DNA of 36,579 nt from an uncultured Lachnospiraceae bacterium (lineage in GTDB: Bacteria > Bacillota > Clostridia > Lachnospirales > Lachnospiraceae): assembly GCA_910588655.1 (NCBI GenBank), contig CAJUPJ010000036.1:1-36579 (forward strand). The letters are read 5' to 3'. The position numbers and the translations under genes were made by a program. Shown here one piece after another: positions 16,241-25,462 of this stretch. Positions within the stretch are counted from its first letter, which is position 1, and every line of letters begins with the position of its first letter. The notes under the pieces were generated by a model. It did no database searches. It saw only the letters and a program-made list of their open reading frames with translations, and was not told where the DNA came from.

Positions 16241-16335
16241 GTATATTAGATGGGTTTCTGGCTAATTTATTACATATGCTTTTTACAAGCATTTGCTGTT
16301 GACAGACATTGGTTATACGGAAGGGAGTGTGGTTT

Positions 16336-18120
16336 ATGTCATGGTATACAGAGGAACAGATTGAGGAAGTGAGGGCAGCTAATGATATAGTAAATGTTAT
16401 TGGCAGTTATGTAAAACTTAAACGTTCTGGCGGCAGTTATACAGGTTTGTGCCCGTTCCATAATGAAAAGACCCCCTCTTTTTCTGTAAACCAGGCGAGG
16501 CAGATGTATAAATGCTTTGGATGTGGAGCAGGAGGCAATGTAATAACATTTGTTATGGAATATGAGAATTATACATTCACTGAAGCATTGGAATCACTTG
16601 CACAAAGGGCAGGGATAACGCTTAAAAAAATTGAAACGGACAGCCGGCATAAGGAGCAGGAAAGCATAAGGATGCAGCTTCTTGAGATAAACAGAAAAGC
16701 GGGCGGCTATTATTATGCCATGCTTAAATCACCACAGGGGAAGACTGGTTACGAATATCTTAAATCAAGAGGGCTTTCTGATGAAACCATAAGGCATTTC
16801 GGGCTCGGATATGCAGGCCAGGGGGGTGCAAATCTTTACCAGTTCCTTAAGCACGAAGGTTACAAGGATGATATCCTTAAGGAAACAGGGCTTTTTAAAA
16901 TGGATGAACGTTCCGTTTATGACAAGTTTTTTAACAGGGTTATATTTCCAATAATGGATGTGAACAGCAGGGTTATAGGTTTTGGCGGCAGGGTTATGGG
17001 TGATGCAAAGCCAAAATACCTTAATTCACCTGAAACAAAGCTGTTTGACAAGAGCAGAAATCTTTTTGGGCTTAATTATGCAAAGCTTGGCAAGAATAAG
17101 AATATGATACTTTGTGAAGGTTATATGGATGTAATTGCATTGCACCAGGCAGGGTTTGCAAATGCAGTTGCATCACTGGGTACTGCATTTACAATACAAC
17201 AGGCAGGGATTATAAAGAGATATACGGATGAAGTGCTTCTTACATATGATAGTGACCAGGCAGGGCAGAAGGCAGCATTAAGGGCAATACCAATGTTAAG
17301 GCAGGCAGGAATTAATGCCCGCATAATCCATATGGAGCCTTACAAAGACCCAGATGAGTTTATAAAAGGGCTTGGGGCAGACGAATTCCAGAAGCGCATG
17401 GATAATGCAGAGAACAGTTTCTTTTTTGAAACAGGTATTGCAAGAAAAGAATATGATACAGCCGACCCGGAACAGAATACTAAATTTTACCATGCTGTTG
17501 CAAAGATGCTTCTGGAATTTGAAGACAAAGTACAGCGTGAAAATTACCTTGAAGCGGTGGCTGCAAAATATTCACTCAGACGTGATGATTTAAAAAGCCT
17601 TGTAATACGATATGGGACAAGCATGACGGTAAACCAGGGAACAGGAGCAGCACCAGCAAATGACATAAACAGGGCAGCCAGTAATGCAAAGAACCAGGGT
17701 ATAGGGTATTCATACAAACTTCTGCTTTCATTAATAATAGAAAGGCCTGGAATATTTAACCAGGTAAAAGAGATTGTGAGGGAAGAAGATTATTTTGGTG
17801 AGCCATACAGGCAGGTGGCACAGATGCTTTACAGGCAGCTTGCTTCAGGGGAAGTAGTCCCGGCAAGGATTATTAATAATTTTAGTGAGGCAGATGTACA
17901 AAATACAGTGGCGGACATGTTCCAGACGGAATTTGCTGCCAGGCTGGGTGATGAAGAACTTGAAAAAGCGCTTAATGAACTGGTAATACGTATAAAAGAG
18001 TACAGTATAGACAAACGTACAAGGGAGCTGGCAGACCTTAATGAGTTAAAAAGCCTTATACAAGAGAAGAAAGCGCTGCAAACACCAGCAAAATTGCATA
18101 TTTATCTGAAAGATGGTTAA
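16336..18120 (+). CDS. dnaG: DNA primase
   Basis: A 594-residue primase that makes RNA primers at the replication fork. The CHC2 zinc-binding domain is complete with Cys39, His42, Cys60 and Cys63 (LCPFHNEKTPSF, YKCFGCGAGG). The catalytic core follows, with the Toprim Glu in ILCEGYMDV near 261 and DSDQAG near 303, and a DnaB-binding C-terminal region ends the protein. The ATG at 16336 has AAGGGAG eight bases upstream; an earlier in-frame start would place the site inside the gene. It is followed by rpoD after 34 bases, the classical macromolecular synthesis operon order. A SigH-type promoter lies 96 bases upstream. Confidence 0.96.
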   Translation: MSWYTEEQIEEVRAANDIVNVIGSYVKLKRSGGSYTGLCPFHNEKTPSFSVNQARQMYKCFGCGAGGNVITFVMEYENYTFTEALESLAQRAGITLKKIETDSRHKEQESIRMQLLEINRKAGGYYYAMLKSPQGKTGYEYLKSRGLSDETIRHFGLGYAGQGGANLYQFLKHEGYKDDILKETGLFKMDERSVYDKFFNRVIFPIMDVNSRVIGFGGRVMGDAKPKYLNSPETKLFDKSRNLFGLNYAKLGKNKNMILCEGYMDVIALHQAGFANAVASLGTAFTIQQAGIIKRYTDEVLLTYDSDQAGQKAALRAIPMLRQAGINARIIHMEPYKDPDEFIKGLGADEFQKRMDNAENSFFFETGIARKEYDTADPEQNTKFYHAVAKMLLEFEDKVQRENYLEAVAAKYSLRRDDLKSLVIRYGTSMTVNQGTGAAPANDINRAASNAKNQGIGYSYKLLLSLIIERPGIFNQVKEIVREEDYFGEPYRQVAQMLYRQLASGEVVPARIINNFSEADVQNTVADMFQTEFAARLGDEELEKALNELVIRIKEYSIDKRTRELADLNELKSLIQEKKALQTPAKLHIYLKDG

Positions 18121-18154
18121 AGTATAGCGTAAGGATAAGAAAGGAAGGAACACT

Positions 18155-19423
18155 ATGGCAACAGGAAGAGAACCAGCAAAAGATATCAAAAAACAAGCAA
18201 ATAGTACAACTGAAAAGGCTGCTGCTGGAAATAAAAAAAGAGTACAAAGCAGGGGCACAAAATCCACAAAAGCTGCTGCAAAGAAAAACCCGGAAGCAGT
18301 TGAGGAGGAGAAGAAGAGATTCCAGAGGAAGCTTATAGCACTTAAAGAACTTGCTAAAAGCAAAAGAAATGTGCTTGAACTTGCAGAGATAAATAATTTC
18401 CTTGCAGACGTGGAATTAGATGAGGAAAAGACAGAAAAAGTAATAGAATTCCTTGAAGCAAGCGGGGTAGATGTCTTAAGGATATCTGATGACAAAGATA
18501 CAGATGACGACATGATACTTGAGCTTGAAGCAAGCGGGGAAGTGCCTGATGAAGAAGAAATAGAAAATATTGATTTGTCAGTTCCTGACGGCGTAAGCAT
18601 AGAAGACCCTGTACGCATGTACTTAAAAGAAATAGGCAAAGTGCCGCTGCTTTCTGCAGAGGAAGAGGTTGAACTTGCCAACAGGATGGAAGCAGGTGAT
18701 ATGGAAGCCAAGAAAAAGCTTGCAGAAGCAAACCTCCGTCTTGTTGTAAGCATTGCTAAAAGGTATGTTGGACGTGGCATGTTATTCCTTGATTTAATAC
18801 AGGAAGGAAATTTAGGTCTTATTAAGGCAGTAGAAAAGTTTGATTACAGGAAAGGATTTAAGTTCAGCACTTATGCTACCTGGTGGATACGCCAGGCTAT
18901 TACAAGGGCGATAGCTGACCAGGCAAGGACTATACGTATCCCGGTGCATATGGTTGAAACAATCAATAAATTTGTAAGGGTACAGAGACAGCTTTTGCAG
19001 GAACTCGGACGTGAGCCTTATCCAGAAGAAATTGCAAAATATATGAATATGCCTGTAGACAGGGTACGTGAAATACAGAAGATTTCCCTTGAACCGGTTT
19101 CCCTTGAAACGCCTATAGGCGAAGAAGAGGACAGCCACCTTGGCGATTTTATACAGGATGACAATGTGCCAGTACCAGCAGAAGCCGCAGCATTTACACT
19201 TTTAAGGGAACAGCTTGAGGAAGTGCTTGGAACTCTTACTGAAAGGGAACAGAAAGTTTTAAAACTCCGTTTCGGGCTTGAAGACGGGCGTGCAAGGACA
19301 CTTGAAGAAGTTGGCAAGGAGTTTAAGGTGACACGTGAGCGCATCCGCCAGATAGAAGCCAAAGCACTCCGCAAATTAAGGCATCCAAGCCGCAGCCGCA
19401 AGCTTAAGGATTACCTTGAATAA
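18155..19423 (+). CDS. rpoD: RNA polymerase principal sigma factor (SigA/RpoD)
   Basis: A 422-residue housekeeping sigma factor. A charged Lys/Ala-rich N-terminal part and a region 1.1-like segment (to about 140) precede region 1.2 (PVRMYLKEIGKVPLLS). Region 2 (ANLRLVVSIAKRYVGRGM, DLIQEGNLGLIKAV, KFSTYATWWIRQAI) recognises the -10. Region 3 and region 4 (TLEEVGKEFKVTRERIRQIE) follow, ending at DYLE. The ATG at 18155 has AGGAAGGA upstream. Its stop overlaps the TTG start of trmK by eight bases, suggesting coupling. Extended -10 promoters are frequent in this window and fit region 3 contacts. Confidence 0.97.
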   Translation: MATGREPAKDIKKQANSTTEKAAAGNKKRVQSRGTKSTKAAAKKNPEAVEEEKKRFQRKLIALKELAKSKRNVLELAEINNFLADVELDEEKTEKVIEFLEASGVDVLRISDDKDTDDDMILELEASGEVPDEEEIENIDLSVPDGVSIEDPVRMYLKEIGKVPLLSAEEEVELANRMEAGDMEAKKKLAEANLRLVVSIAKRYVGRGMLFLDLIQEGNLGLIKAVEKFDYRKGFKFSTYATWWIRQAITRAIADQARTIRIPVHMVETINKFVRVQRQLLQELGREPYPEEIAKYMNMPVDRVREIQKISLEPVSLETPIGEEEDSHLGDFIQDDNVPVPAEAAAFTLLREQLEEVLGTLTEREQKVLKLRFGLEDGRARTLEEVGKEFKVTRERIRQIEAKALRKLRHPSRSRKLKDYLE

Positions 19424-20147
19424 TATAAAAATGCCTGGAAGGCTGGAATGTATTATTTCCAATGTCCAATCTGGTGGTATAGTTGCAGACATTGGGTGCG
19501 ACCATGCATTTACATCCATATGCCTTGTGGAAAGAAAGCTTGCTAAAGGCGCTGTTGCAATGGATATTAACAAAGAACCTTTAAAAAGGGCGAAGCAGCA
19601 TATAGAAGAGGCAGGGCTTGCAGACTGTATCATAACAAGGCTTTCTGATGGTGCAAAGGAACTTGCAGAGAATGAAGCAGATACAATATTAATAAGCGGA
19701 ATGGGCGGTGCGCTGGTTACAAAAATATTAGAAGAGAGCTTAAGTGTAACCAAATCTGCAAAAGAGCTTGTGCTTTCACCACAATCAGAAATATATCTTG
19801 TACGCCATTTCCTGCATGGAAACGGGTTTAAAATTGCACATGAGGACATGGTAAAGGATAATGGCAAATTTTATGTAGTTATAAGGGCTGTGCCAGGAAA
19901 AGAACAATATAAGGACGAAGCATTCTATATATATGGCGGGTATTTAATAAATAACAAAAACCCTGTTTTAGCAGAATTCCTGGTTAAAGAGCAGAAACGC
20001 ATAAAGGCAGTACTAGACAGTTTCAGGCAGCAGGCGGATAATAAAAGCATGGCACAGGAAGAAAGGAAAGGCACACTTTTAAAAGAGTACAATATGATAA
20101 AGGGTATTCTTTTTAAAATAGGAAAGACGGGGCATATAAATGGTTAA
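19416..20147 (+). CDS. trmK: tRNA (adenine22-N1)-methyltransferase
   Basis: A 243-residue SAM-dependent methyltransferase of the TrmK family, which methylates N1 of A22 in tRNA. The SAM-binding motif IVADIGCDHAFTSI is near residue 22, the acidic loop AMDINKEP follows near 48, and the catalytic-type segment ILISGMGGAL is near 91. The TTG at 19416 has AAGGA five bases upstream, inside the end of rpoD; an ATG at residue 6 is the alternative. It ends eight bases inside the next gene. The rpoD-trmK order is common in Firmicutes. Confidence 0.92.
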   Translation: MNNIKMPGRLECIISNVQSGGIVADIGCDHAFTSICLVERKLAKGAVAMDINKEPLKRAKQHIEEAGLADCIITRLSDGAKELAENEADTILISGMGGALVTKILEESLSVTKSAKELVLSPQSEIYLVRHFLHGNGFKIAHEDMVKDNGKFYVVIRAVPGKEQYKDEAFYIYGGYLINNKNPVLAEFLVKEQKRIKAVLDSFRQQADNKSMAQEERKGTLLKEYNMIKGILFKIGKTGHING

Positions 20148-21789
20148 AGTTAAAGTAAATGGTGTGGCAAAAGAATATGGTGACAATATTACATATGGGG
20201 AACTGGCGGCAGAATACAAGGGTATATGTGATTATGATATAATACTTGCAAGGTGCGGCGGCAAGCTTATGGAACTTAACAAGCGCATAAGCCAGGACTG
20301 TGAAGTGGATTTTTTAGATACATCATATGACAGTGGCCATAAAACTTATATAAGGGGCGTAACCCTGCTTATGCTAAAGGCATTTTATGATATAGCAGGG
20401 GAAAGCCTTAAAAACATATTTGTAAAACATGCAATAAGTGACAGTATTTACTGTGAAACTGAGGGTATAGAGCTTACAGAAAAGCTGCTTTCTGATGTAG
20501 AACAGAGAATGCATGTACTTGTGGAAAAGGATTTGCCAATAGGAAAGCGTTCCATTGATACAGAAGATGCAATAAGTATCTTTGAAGATTATGGCATGCA
20601 TGATAAGAAAGAGCTTTTTGAGTACAGGCGTGTATCTAAAGTAAATATATACACATTAGATGGGTTTGAGGATTATTATTATGGATATATGCCGGCATCC
20701 ACAGGTATTTTAAAGTATTTCAGCCTGGAGCTTTATGACAAAGGGTTTGTTATAAATATGCCAAACAGGAAAACGCCTGATGTGCTTGGCGGGTTTAAGC
20801 CACAGCCAAAACTTTTCAGGACATTACAGGAGTCAAGCGGCTGGGGCAAAATGGCAGGTGCAGATACTGTTGGGGCACTGAATAAAATAATAGCACAAGG
20901 AAGGGCAATGGATCTGGTACTTGTGCAGGAGGCATTACAGGAGAAAAAAATTGCCAGAATAGCAGAAGCCATAGCTTCAGACAGAAGCAAAAAGTTTATA
21001 ATGATAGCAGGGCCTTCTTCCTCTGGCAAAACTTCATTTTCACACAGGCTGTCAGTACAGTTACAGACATTTGGCATAAGACCACAGTTAATATCACTTG
21101 ATAATTATTTTAAAGACCGCAAAGATACGCCAAAAGATGAAAATGGCAATTATGATTTTGAGTGCCTTGGCGCAATAGATACAGACCTTTTTAACAAAGA
21201 TATGGTAACAATGTTAAATGGGGGAACAGCAGAGCTTCCAGAGTTTAATTTCCTTAAAGGGGAGCGTGAGTACAGAGGAAACTTTATGAAGCTTGGTCAT
21301 GACGATATCTTTGTAATAGAGGGCATACATGGGCTTAATGATGCGCTTTCATATTCTTTGCCAAAGGAAAGCAAATTTAAAATATATATAAGTGCACTTG
21401 CCCAGTTAAATATTGATGAACATAACAGGATTTCAACAACAGATGGCAGGCTTATAAGAAGGATGGTAAGGGATGCACGCACAAGGGGCACAGATGCGGC
21501 ACATACAATAGCAATGTGGCCTTCTGTAAGGAGAGGTGAGGACAGGTATATATTCCCGTTCCAGGAAGAAGCCGATGTAATGTTTAATTCATCACTTATA
21601 TACGAACTTGCAGTTTTAAAACCATACGCAGAAGCGCTTTTATTTGGAATACCAAAGGATGTGCCAGAATATATAGAGGCAAAAAGGTTCTTAAAATTCC
21701 TTGATTATTTTATAGGGATAAACAGCCAGGATATACCTAAAAATTCACTGTTACGTGAGTTTGTAGGCGGCAGCATATTTAACGTGTAA
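20140..21789 (+). CDS. Nucleoside kinase with TGS-like N-terminus (uridine kinase family)
   Basis: A 549-residue protein. The N-terminus (1-65) resembles a TGS domain and the next part (about 65-230) resembles the second additional domain of threonyl-tRNA synthetase. A uridine kinase/phosphoribulokinase fold follows: Walker A IAGPSSSGKTSFS near 288, SLDNYFKDR near 322, and VIEGIHGLND near 390. In Clostridia such proteins are annotated as nucleoside kinases, which phosphorylate uridine or cytidine; the role of the N-terminal part is unknown. It overlaps trmK by eight bases and is followed by a double hairpin at 21790. Confidence 0.88.
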   Translation: MVKVKVNGVAKEYGDNITYGELAAEYKGICDYDIILARCGGKLMELNKRISQDCEVDFLDTSYDSGHKTYIRGVTLLMLKAFYDIAGESLKNIFVKHAISDSIYCETEGIELTEKLLSDVEQRMHVLVEKDLPIGKRSIDTEDAISIFEDYGMHDKKELFEYRRVSKVNIYTLDGFEDYYYGYMPASTGILKYFSLELYDKGFVINMPNRKTPDVLGGFKPQPKLFRTLQESSGWGKMAGADTVGALNKIIAQGRAMDLVLVQEALQEKKIARIAEAIASDRSKKFIMIAGPSSSGKTSFSHRLSVQLQTFGIRPQLISLDNYFKDRKDTPKDENGNYDFECLGAIDTDLFNKDMVTMLNGGTAELPEFNFLKGEREYRGNFMKLGHDDIFVIEGIHGLNDALSYSLPKESKFKIYISALAQLNIDEHNRISTTDGRLIRRMVRDARTRGTDAAHTIAMWPSVRRGEDRYIFPFQEEADVMFNSSLIYELAVLKPYAEALLFGIPKDVPEYIEAKRFLKFLDYFIGINSQDIPKNSLLREFVGGSIFNV

Positions 21790-21833
21790 ACCTGTCCAGT
21801 TGGATAATCTTTAGATTATCCAACCGCACAGGT
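21790..21833 (+). terminator. Two-tier hairpin after the nucleoside kinase gene
   Basis: Outer arms ACCTGT (21790-21795) and ACAGGT (21828-21833) enclose inner arms GTTGGATAATCT (21799-21810) and AGATTATCCAAC (21813-21824). The outer arm starts with the last base of the stop codon of the upstream gene. No T-run follows at once (GGCAATATTTTT), so it may be a terminator or a processing/stability structure between this gene and folD. Confidence 0.5.
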
Positions 21834-21884
21834 GGCAATATTTTTACTATTATTTTATGGAAATTATAATTCAGGAGGAAATAT

Positions 21885-22736
21885 ATGGCAATAATTATAG
21901 ATGGAAAGAAGGTTTCCCAGAAAATAAAGGACGAAGTAAAAGAGAAAGTTGCAGCATTAAAGGCAAAAGGAATTGAAACCACACTTGCTGTTATACAAGT
22001 TGGGAATGACCCTGCATCTACTGTATATGTAGGCAACAAAAAGAAAGCATGTGAATATACAGGCATACGTTCACTTGCATATGAGATACCAGAGGAAACT
22101 ACAGAAGAGGAACTTCTTAAGCTTGTACATTCACTAAATGACAGGGATGATGTAGACGGAATACTTGTACAGCTCCCGCTTCCAAAGCATATTAATGAGG
22201 ACAGGGTTATACAAGCAATAAGCCCTGCAAAGGATGTGGACGGTTTCCATCCGCAGAGTGTGGGGGCATTAAGCATAGGTGAGCCAGGTTTTGTATCATG
22301 CACACCAGCAGGCATTATAGAGCTTTTAAAGCGTTATAATATACAGATAGATGGCAAGGAATGTGTTATTATTGGCAGAAGCAATATTGTAGGAAAGCCT
22401 GTTTCTATGCTTTTATTACGTGAAAATGGTACGGTTACAGTATGCCATTCCCATACAGCAGATTTAAAAGAAGTAGCAAAAAGGGCAGATATACTTGTTG
22501 TAGCAATAGGAAAAGCAAAATTTGTTACAGCAGACTATATTAAAGAGGGTGCGGCTGTTATTGATGTAGGCATGGACAGGGATGAGAATGGTAAACTCTG
22601 TGGTGATGTTGACTTTGAAAGTGCAGTGGAAAAAGCAGGAGCAATAACACCAGTACCAGGCGGTGTAGGGCCTATGACAATTGCAATGCTTATGAATAAC
22701 TGTGTTTATTCTGCCGGGTTAAAGCTGGAAGATTAA
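21885..22736 (+). CDS. folD: Methylenetetrahydrofolate dehydrogenase / cyclohydrolase
   Basis: A 283-residue bifunctional FolD that interconverts 5,10-methylene-, methenyl- and 10-formyl-tetrahydrofolate with NADP. The signature segments are present: VQLPLPKHI near 86, DGFHPQSVGAL near 116, the nucleotide-binding IIGRSNIVGKPVSML near 158, and PVPGGVGPMTIAMLM near 260. The active-site Lys lies in YVGNKKKACE near 53. The length is normal. The ATG at 21885 follows AGGAGG. A perfect short hairpin (22742-22761) follows it. Confidence 0.96.
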   Translation: MAIIIDGKKVSQKIKDEVKEKVAALKAKGIETTLAVIQVGNDPASTVYVGNKKKACEYTGIRSLAYEIPEETTEEELLKLVHSLNDRDDVDGILVQLPLPKHINEDRVIQAISPAKDVDGFHPQSVGALSIGEPGFVSCTPAGIIELLKRYNIQIDGKECVIIGRSNIVGKPVSMLLLRENGTVTVCHSHTADLKEVAKRADILVVAIGKAKFVTADYIKEGAAVIDVGMDRDENGKLCGDVDFESAVEKAGAITPVPGGVGPMTIAMLMNNCVYSAGLKLED

Positions 22737-22741
22737 TCCAC

Positions 22742-22761
22742 AATGCCTGCAAGCAGGCATT
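22742..22761 (+). other. Short perfect hairpin between folD and rimO
   Basis: AATGCCTGC and GCAGGCATT flank two bases, so the real loop will be wider. No T-run follows. It may reduce readthrough into rimO or protect the folD 3' end. Confidence 0.35.
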
Positions 22762-22825
22762 AGCTGCTTCTTAATGAAGTACAGGAAGCTTATGTATATA
22801 TAAATTAGAAAGGCTGGTTATCAGC

Positions 22826-24169
22826 GTGGATATTTGTTTTATTTCACTTGGATGTGATAAAAACCTGGTTGACAGTGAGATGATGGTGACATCATTAAGG
22901 CAGTCAGGGTATAATATAGTGTATAATGCAGATGAAGCAGACATTATTGTTGTAAATACATGCTGTTTTATTGGTGATGCAAAAGAAGAAAGCATAAATA
23001 CGCTTCTTGAAATGGCTGCTTACAAAGAAGAAGGGAAATGCAGGCTGCTTGTTGCGGCAGGCTGCCTTGCCCAGCGTTACCATGAGGAAATAAAGAAGGA
23101 ACTGCCAGAAGTTGATATTATTATTGGCACAACAGCTTATGAAGAACTTGCAGAAACCATTAAGGCTGCACTAAACAAAACTGCTTCCAGCAGTGAAATG
23201 GCTATAGAAAAACTTAAAAGCATTAATTACCTGCCAGAGCCGTATACAGACAGGGAAGCAATGAACGGGGGCGGGTATTCATACCTTAAAATTGCAGAAG
23301 GCTGCAATAAGTGCTGTACTTATTGTATTATTCCAAAAGTAAGGGGAAGTTACAGGAGCATACCTGTAGAAAACCTTGTAAAACAGGCAGAAAACCTTGT
23401 GGCAAACGGGATAAAGGAAATTATTCTTGTAGCGCAGGAAACTACTCTTTATGGTGAGGATATTTATGGGCATAAAAGCCTTCCAGAACTGTTAAGGAAG
23501 CTTTCTGGAATAGACGGGCTTAAGTGGATAAGGATTTTATACTGTTACCCTGAAGAAATAACAGACAGCCTTATCAGTGCAATAAAAGAACTGCCAAAAG
23601 TGTGCCATTATCTTGATATTCCTGTACAGCATGGTTCAGACAGTGTATTAAAGCGTATGGGAAGGCGTACAGACAGTGCACAGTTAATATCAATAATAGA
23701 AAAACTCCGCCGTAATATACCAGACATAGTTCTGAGGACAACAATTATTACAGGCTTTCCAGGAGAAACAGAAGAAGAATTCCAGGAATTAAAGGGATTT
23801 GTACAGAAGATAAAATTTGACAGGCTTGGTGTATTTACTTATTCACAGGAAGAGGACACTCCTGCCGCAGAAATGCAGGGGCAAGTACCAGAAGAAACCA
23901 AAGAGGCAAGGCGTAATGAAATAATGGAGATACAGCAGCAGGTGGTATTTGAAAAAAACAAGCTCCTTGCAGGCAAAGAGATGGATGTAATTGTTGATGG
24001 TTATCTTCCAGAGGATGGTGTTTATATATGCAGGACATATATGGATGCACCAGATGTGGACGGGTATGTTTTTGTAGAAACAGACTGGCAGCTTATGTCA
24101 GGTGATTTTATAAAAGTAAAGATTACAGGTTCAGACGGGTATGACCTGGCAGGTGATATTGTAAATTAA
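22826..24169 (+). CDS. rimO: Ribosomal protein S12 methylthiotransferase
   Basis: A 447-residue radical-SAM methylthiotransferase. An N-terminal UPF0004 domain has the three cluster cysteines in SLGCDKN (near 10), NTCCF (near 46) and AAGCLAQ (near 80). The radical SAM core has EGCNKCCTYC near 154 (CxxxCxxC). A C-terminal TRAM domain follows (about 375-447). GCDKNLVDSE at the N-terminus is typical of RimO rather than MiaB. RimO adds a methylthio group to an Asp of ribosomal protein S12. The start is a GTG at 22826 with AAAGG rather far upstream; no better start was seen. Confidence 0.94.
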   Translation: MDICFISLGCDKNLVDSEMMVTSLRQSGYNIVYNADEADIIVVNTCCFIGDAKEESINTLLEMAAYKEEGKCRLLVAAGCLAQRYHEEIKKELPEVDIIIGTTAYEELAETIKAALNKTASSSEMAIEKLKSINYLPEPYTDREAMNGGGYSYLKIAEGCNKCCTYCIIPKVRGSYRSIPVENLVKQAENLVANGIKEIILVAQETTLYGEDIYGHKSLPELLRKLSGIDGLKWIRILYCYPEEITDSLISAIKELPKVCHYLDIPVQHGSDSVLKRMGRRTDSAQLISIIEKLRRNIPDIVLRTTIITGFPGETEEEFQELKGFVQKIKFDRLGVFTYSQEEDTPAAEMQGQVPEETKEARRNEIMEIQQQVVFEKNKLLAGKEMDVIVDGYLPEDGVYICRTYMDAPDVDGYVFVETDWQLMSGDFIKVKITGSDGYDLAGDIVN

Positions 24170-24225
24170 AAAGGAAAAGGCTGTTTACAGTTCTTAAGCC
24201 GGCAAAAACGGCAAGGGGGATTTTT

Positions 24226-24774
24226 ATGAACTTACCTAATAAAATTACAATGCTTCGTATAATTATGATTCCTTTCTTTGTGTTTTTTATGCTTACAGAT
24301 GTTGTAAAGTATTCAAATTACATAGCTGTTATTGTGTTTATAGTGGCAAGCCTTACAGATACATTAGATGGTTATATAGCGCGCAAGTATAACCTTGTAT
24401 CAAACTTTGGCAAATTTATGGACCCGCTTGCAGATAAGCTTTTAGTATGTTCTGCACTTATATGTTTTGTTTCAATACCAGAAAACCCAATGCCTGTATG
24501 GGGTGTTATAATTATAATAAGCAGGGAATTTATAATAAGCGGTTTCAGGCTTGTGGCATCAGATGCAGGTGTAGTCCTTGCGGCAAGCTGGTGGGGCAAG
24601 GTTAAGACAGTAACACAGATGGTTATGTCAGTGCTTTTGATAGTGGATTTTGATGGCACAGTAATAAATACAATAGAACTTATATTTATATATGCTGCTA
24701 TAATATTAACAGTAGTGTCACTTGCAGATTATCTGGTAAAGAACTGGAAGATAATGCAGGATGGAAATATGTAA
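24226..24774 (+). CDS. pgsA: CDP-diacylglycerol-glycerol-3-phosphate 3-phosphatidyltransferase
   Basis: A 182-residue membrane enzyme of phosphatidylglycerol synthesis. The CDP-alcohol phosphotransferase motif DG-x2-AR-x8-G-x3-D-x3-D is complete (DGYIARKY, then GKFMDPLAD, residues about 48-68). It has four to six membrane helices and MNLPNKITMLR at the start, as in the family. AAGGGGGA precedes the ATG. It is followed after 15 bases by the CinA-type gene; the rimO-pgsA-cinA order is common in Firmicutes. Confidence 0.95.
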   Translation: MNLPNKITMLRIIMIPFFVFFMLTDVVKYSNYIAVIVFIVASLTDTLDGYIARKYNLVSNFGKFMDPLADKLLVCSALICFVSIPENPMPVWGVIIIISREFIISGFRLVASDAGVVLAASWWGKVKTVTQMVMSVLLIVDFDGTVINTIELIFIYAAIILTVVSLADYLVKNWKIMQDGNM

Positions 24775-24789
24775 GAAAAGGGGCAGTTT

Positions 24790-25260
24790 ATGGAAAATGC
24801 AGAGAAACTTGTAAAGCTGTTAAAAGAGCAGGGGCTTCATATTTCAACCGCTGAGTCATTAACAGGCGGCATGCTTGCATCATGTATTGTTGATGTATCA
24901 GGGGCTTCAGAAGTATTTGAAGAAGGTTATGTCACTTATTCAGATGCAGTAAAACACAAAGTGCTTGGGGTAAATAAGGCAGACCTTGAAAAATATACTG
25001 CTGTAAGCAGTGTTGTGGCAGCACAGATGGCAGAAGGGACAGCAAAATTATCAGGTTCAGATATAACAGTGGCAACAACTGGTTATGCAGGGCCTGGGGC
25101 AGCAGAAGACGGCACACCGGCAGGAACAGTTTATATATGTGTATATTATAATGGAACACAAGATGTAAGAAAATACTGCTTTGAAGGAAACCGGAACGAA
25201 GTGCGGCAGAAGTCAGTGCAGGAGGCAGTAAAACTTGTCTGTGGGTTGCTGGAAATGTAG
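24790..25260 (+). CDS. CinA C-terminal domain protein (nicotinamide-nucleotide amidase type)
   Basis: A 156-residue stand-alone CinA C-terminal domain. The family members called PncC deamidate nicotinamide mononucleotide; others are competence-linked. The conserved segments are AESLTGGMLAS (near 21), GYVTYSDAVKHKVLGV (near 47), AQMAEG (near 78) and TTGYAGPGA with GTPAGTVYI (near 96). The N-terminal molybdopterin-binding-like domain of full CinA is absent, which is common. The ATG follows AAAGGGG. Enzyme activity is assumed from the family. Confidence 0.88.
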   Translation: MENAEKLVKLLKEQGLHISTAESLTGGMLASCIVDVSGASEVFEEGYVTYSDAVKHKVLGVNKADLEKYTAVSSVVAAQMAEGTAKLSGSDITVATTGYAGPGAAEDGTPAGTVYICVYYNGTQDVRKYCFEGNRNEVRQKSVQEAVKLVCGLLEM

Positions 25261-25263
25261 GTA

Positions 25264-25432
25264 TACAACTTTTCTGTTGCCCTGGCAAATCCATCACATG
25301 TAATTTTTAAACAATCCCCTTTGGACTTAATGATATTGCACCACAATGGGAGCATATACCAGAAGTATTAAATTTTTTTGTGGCATGGAATTCTGCGTAC
25401 ATAACCAAAGCATATCCTTCAAAATCCAGCAT
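25264..25432 (-). pseudogene. Possible decayed Cys-rich gene fragment
   Basis: On the minus strand a frame from 25432 reads MLDFEGYALVMYAEFHATKK, then ICSHCG, and stops at 25314. One extra G in the GGGG run would join it to DCLKITCDGFARATEKLY. The joined piece has a CxxC and two more cysteines and looks like coding sequence, but there is no ribosome binding site and no family I know. It fills the 190-base gap between the cinA-type gene and the flavoprotein. Chance coding is possible. Confidence 0.25.
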
Positions 25433-25462
25433 GGCACATAAAGAAAGCACATGGAGAACAGC

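Noticed and set aside
16298..16303. TTGACA just before dnaG as a SigA -35
   Set aside because: A -10 at the right distance would fall on the dnaG ribosome site (16321-16327), and no TATAAT-like sequence is there.
18046..18780. Serine-rich 244-codon minus-strand frame
   Set aside because: It lies opposite rpoD and reflects antisense reading of acidic, lysine-rich codons.
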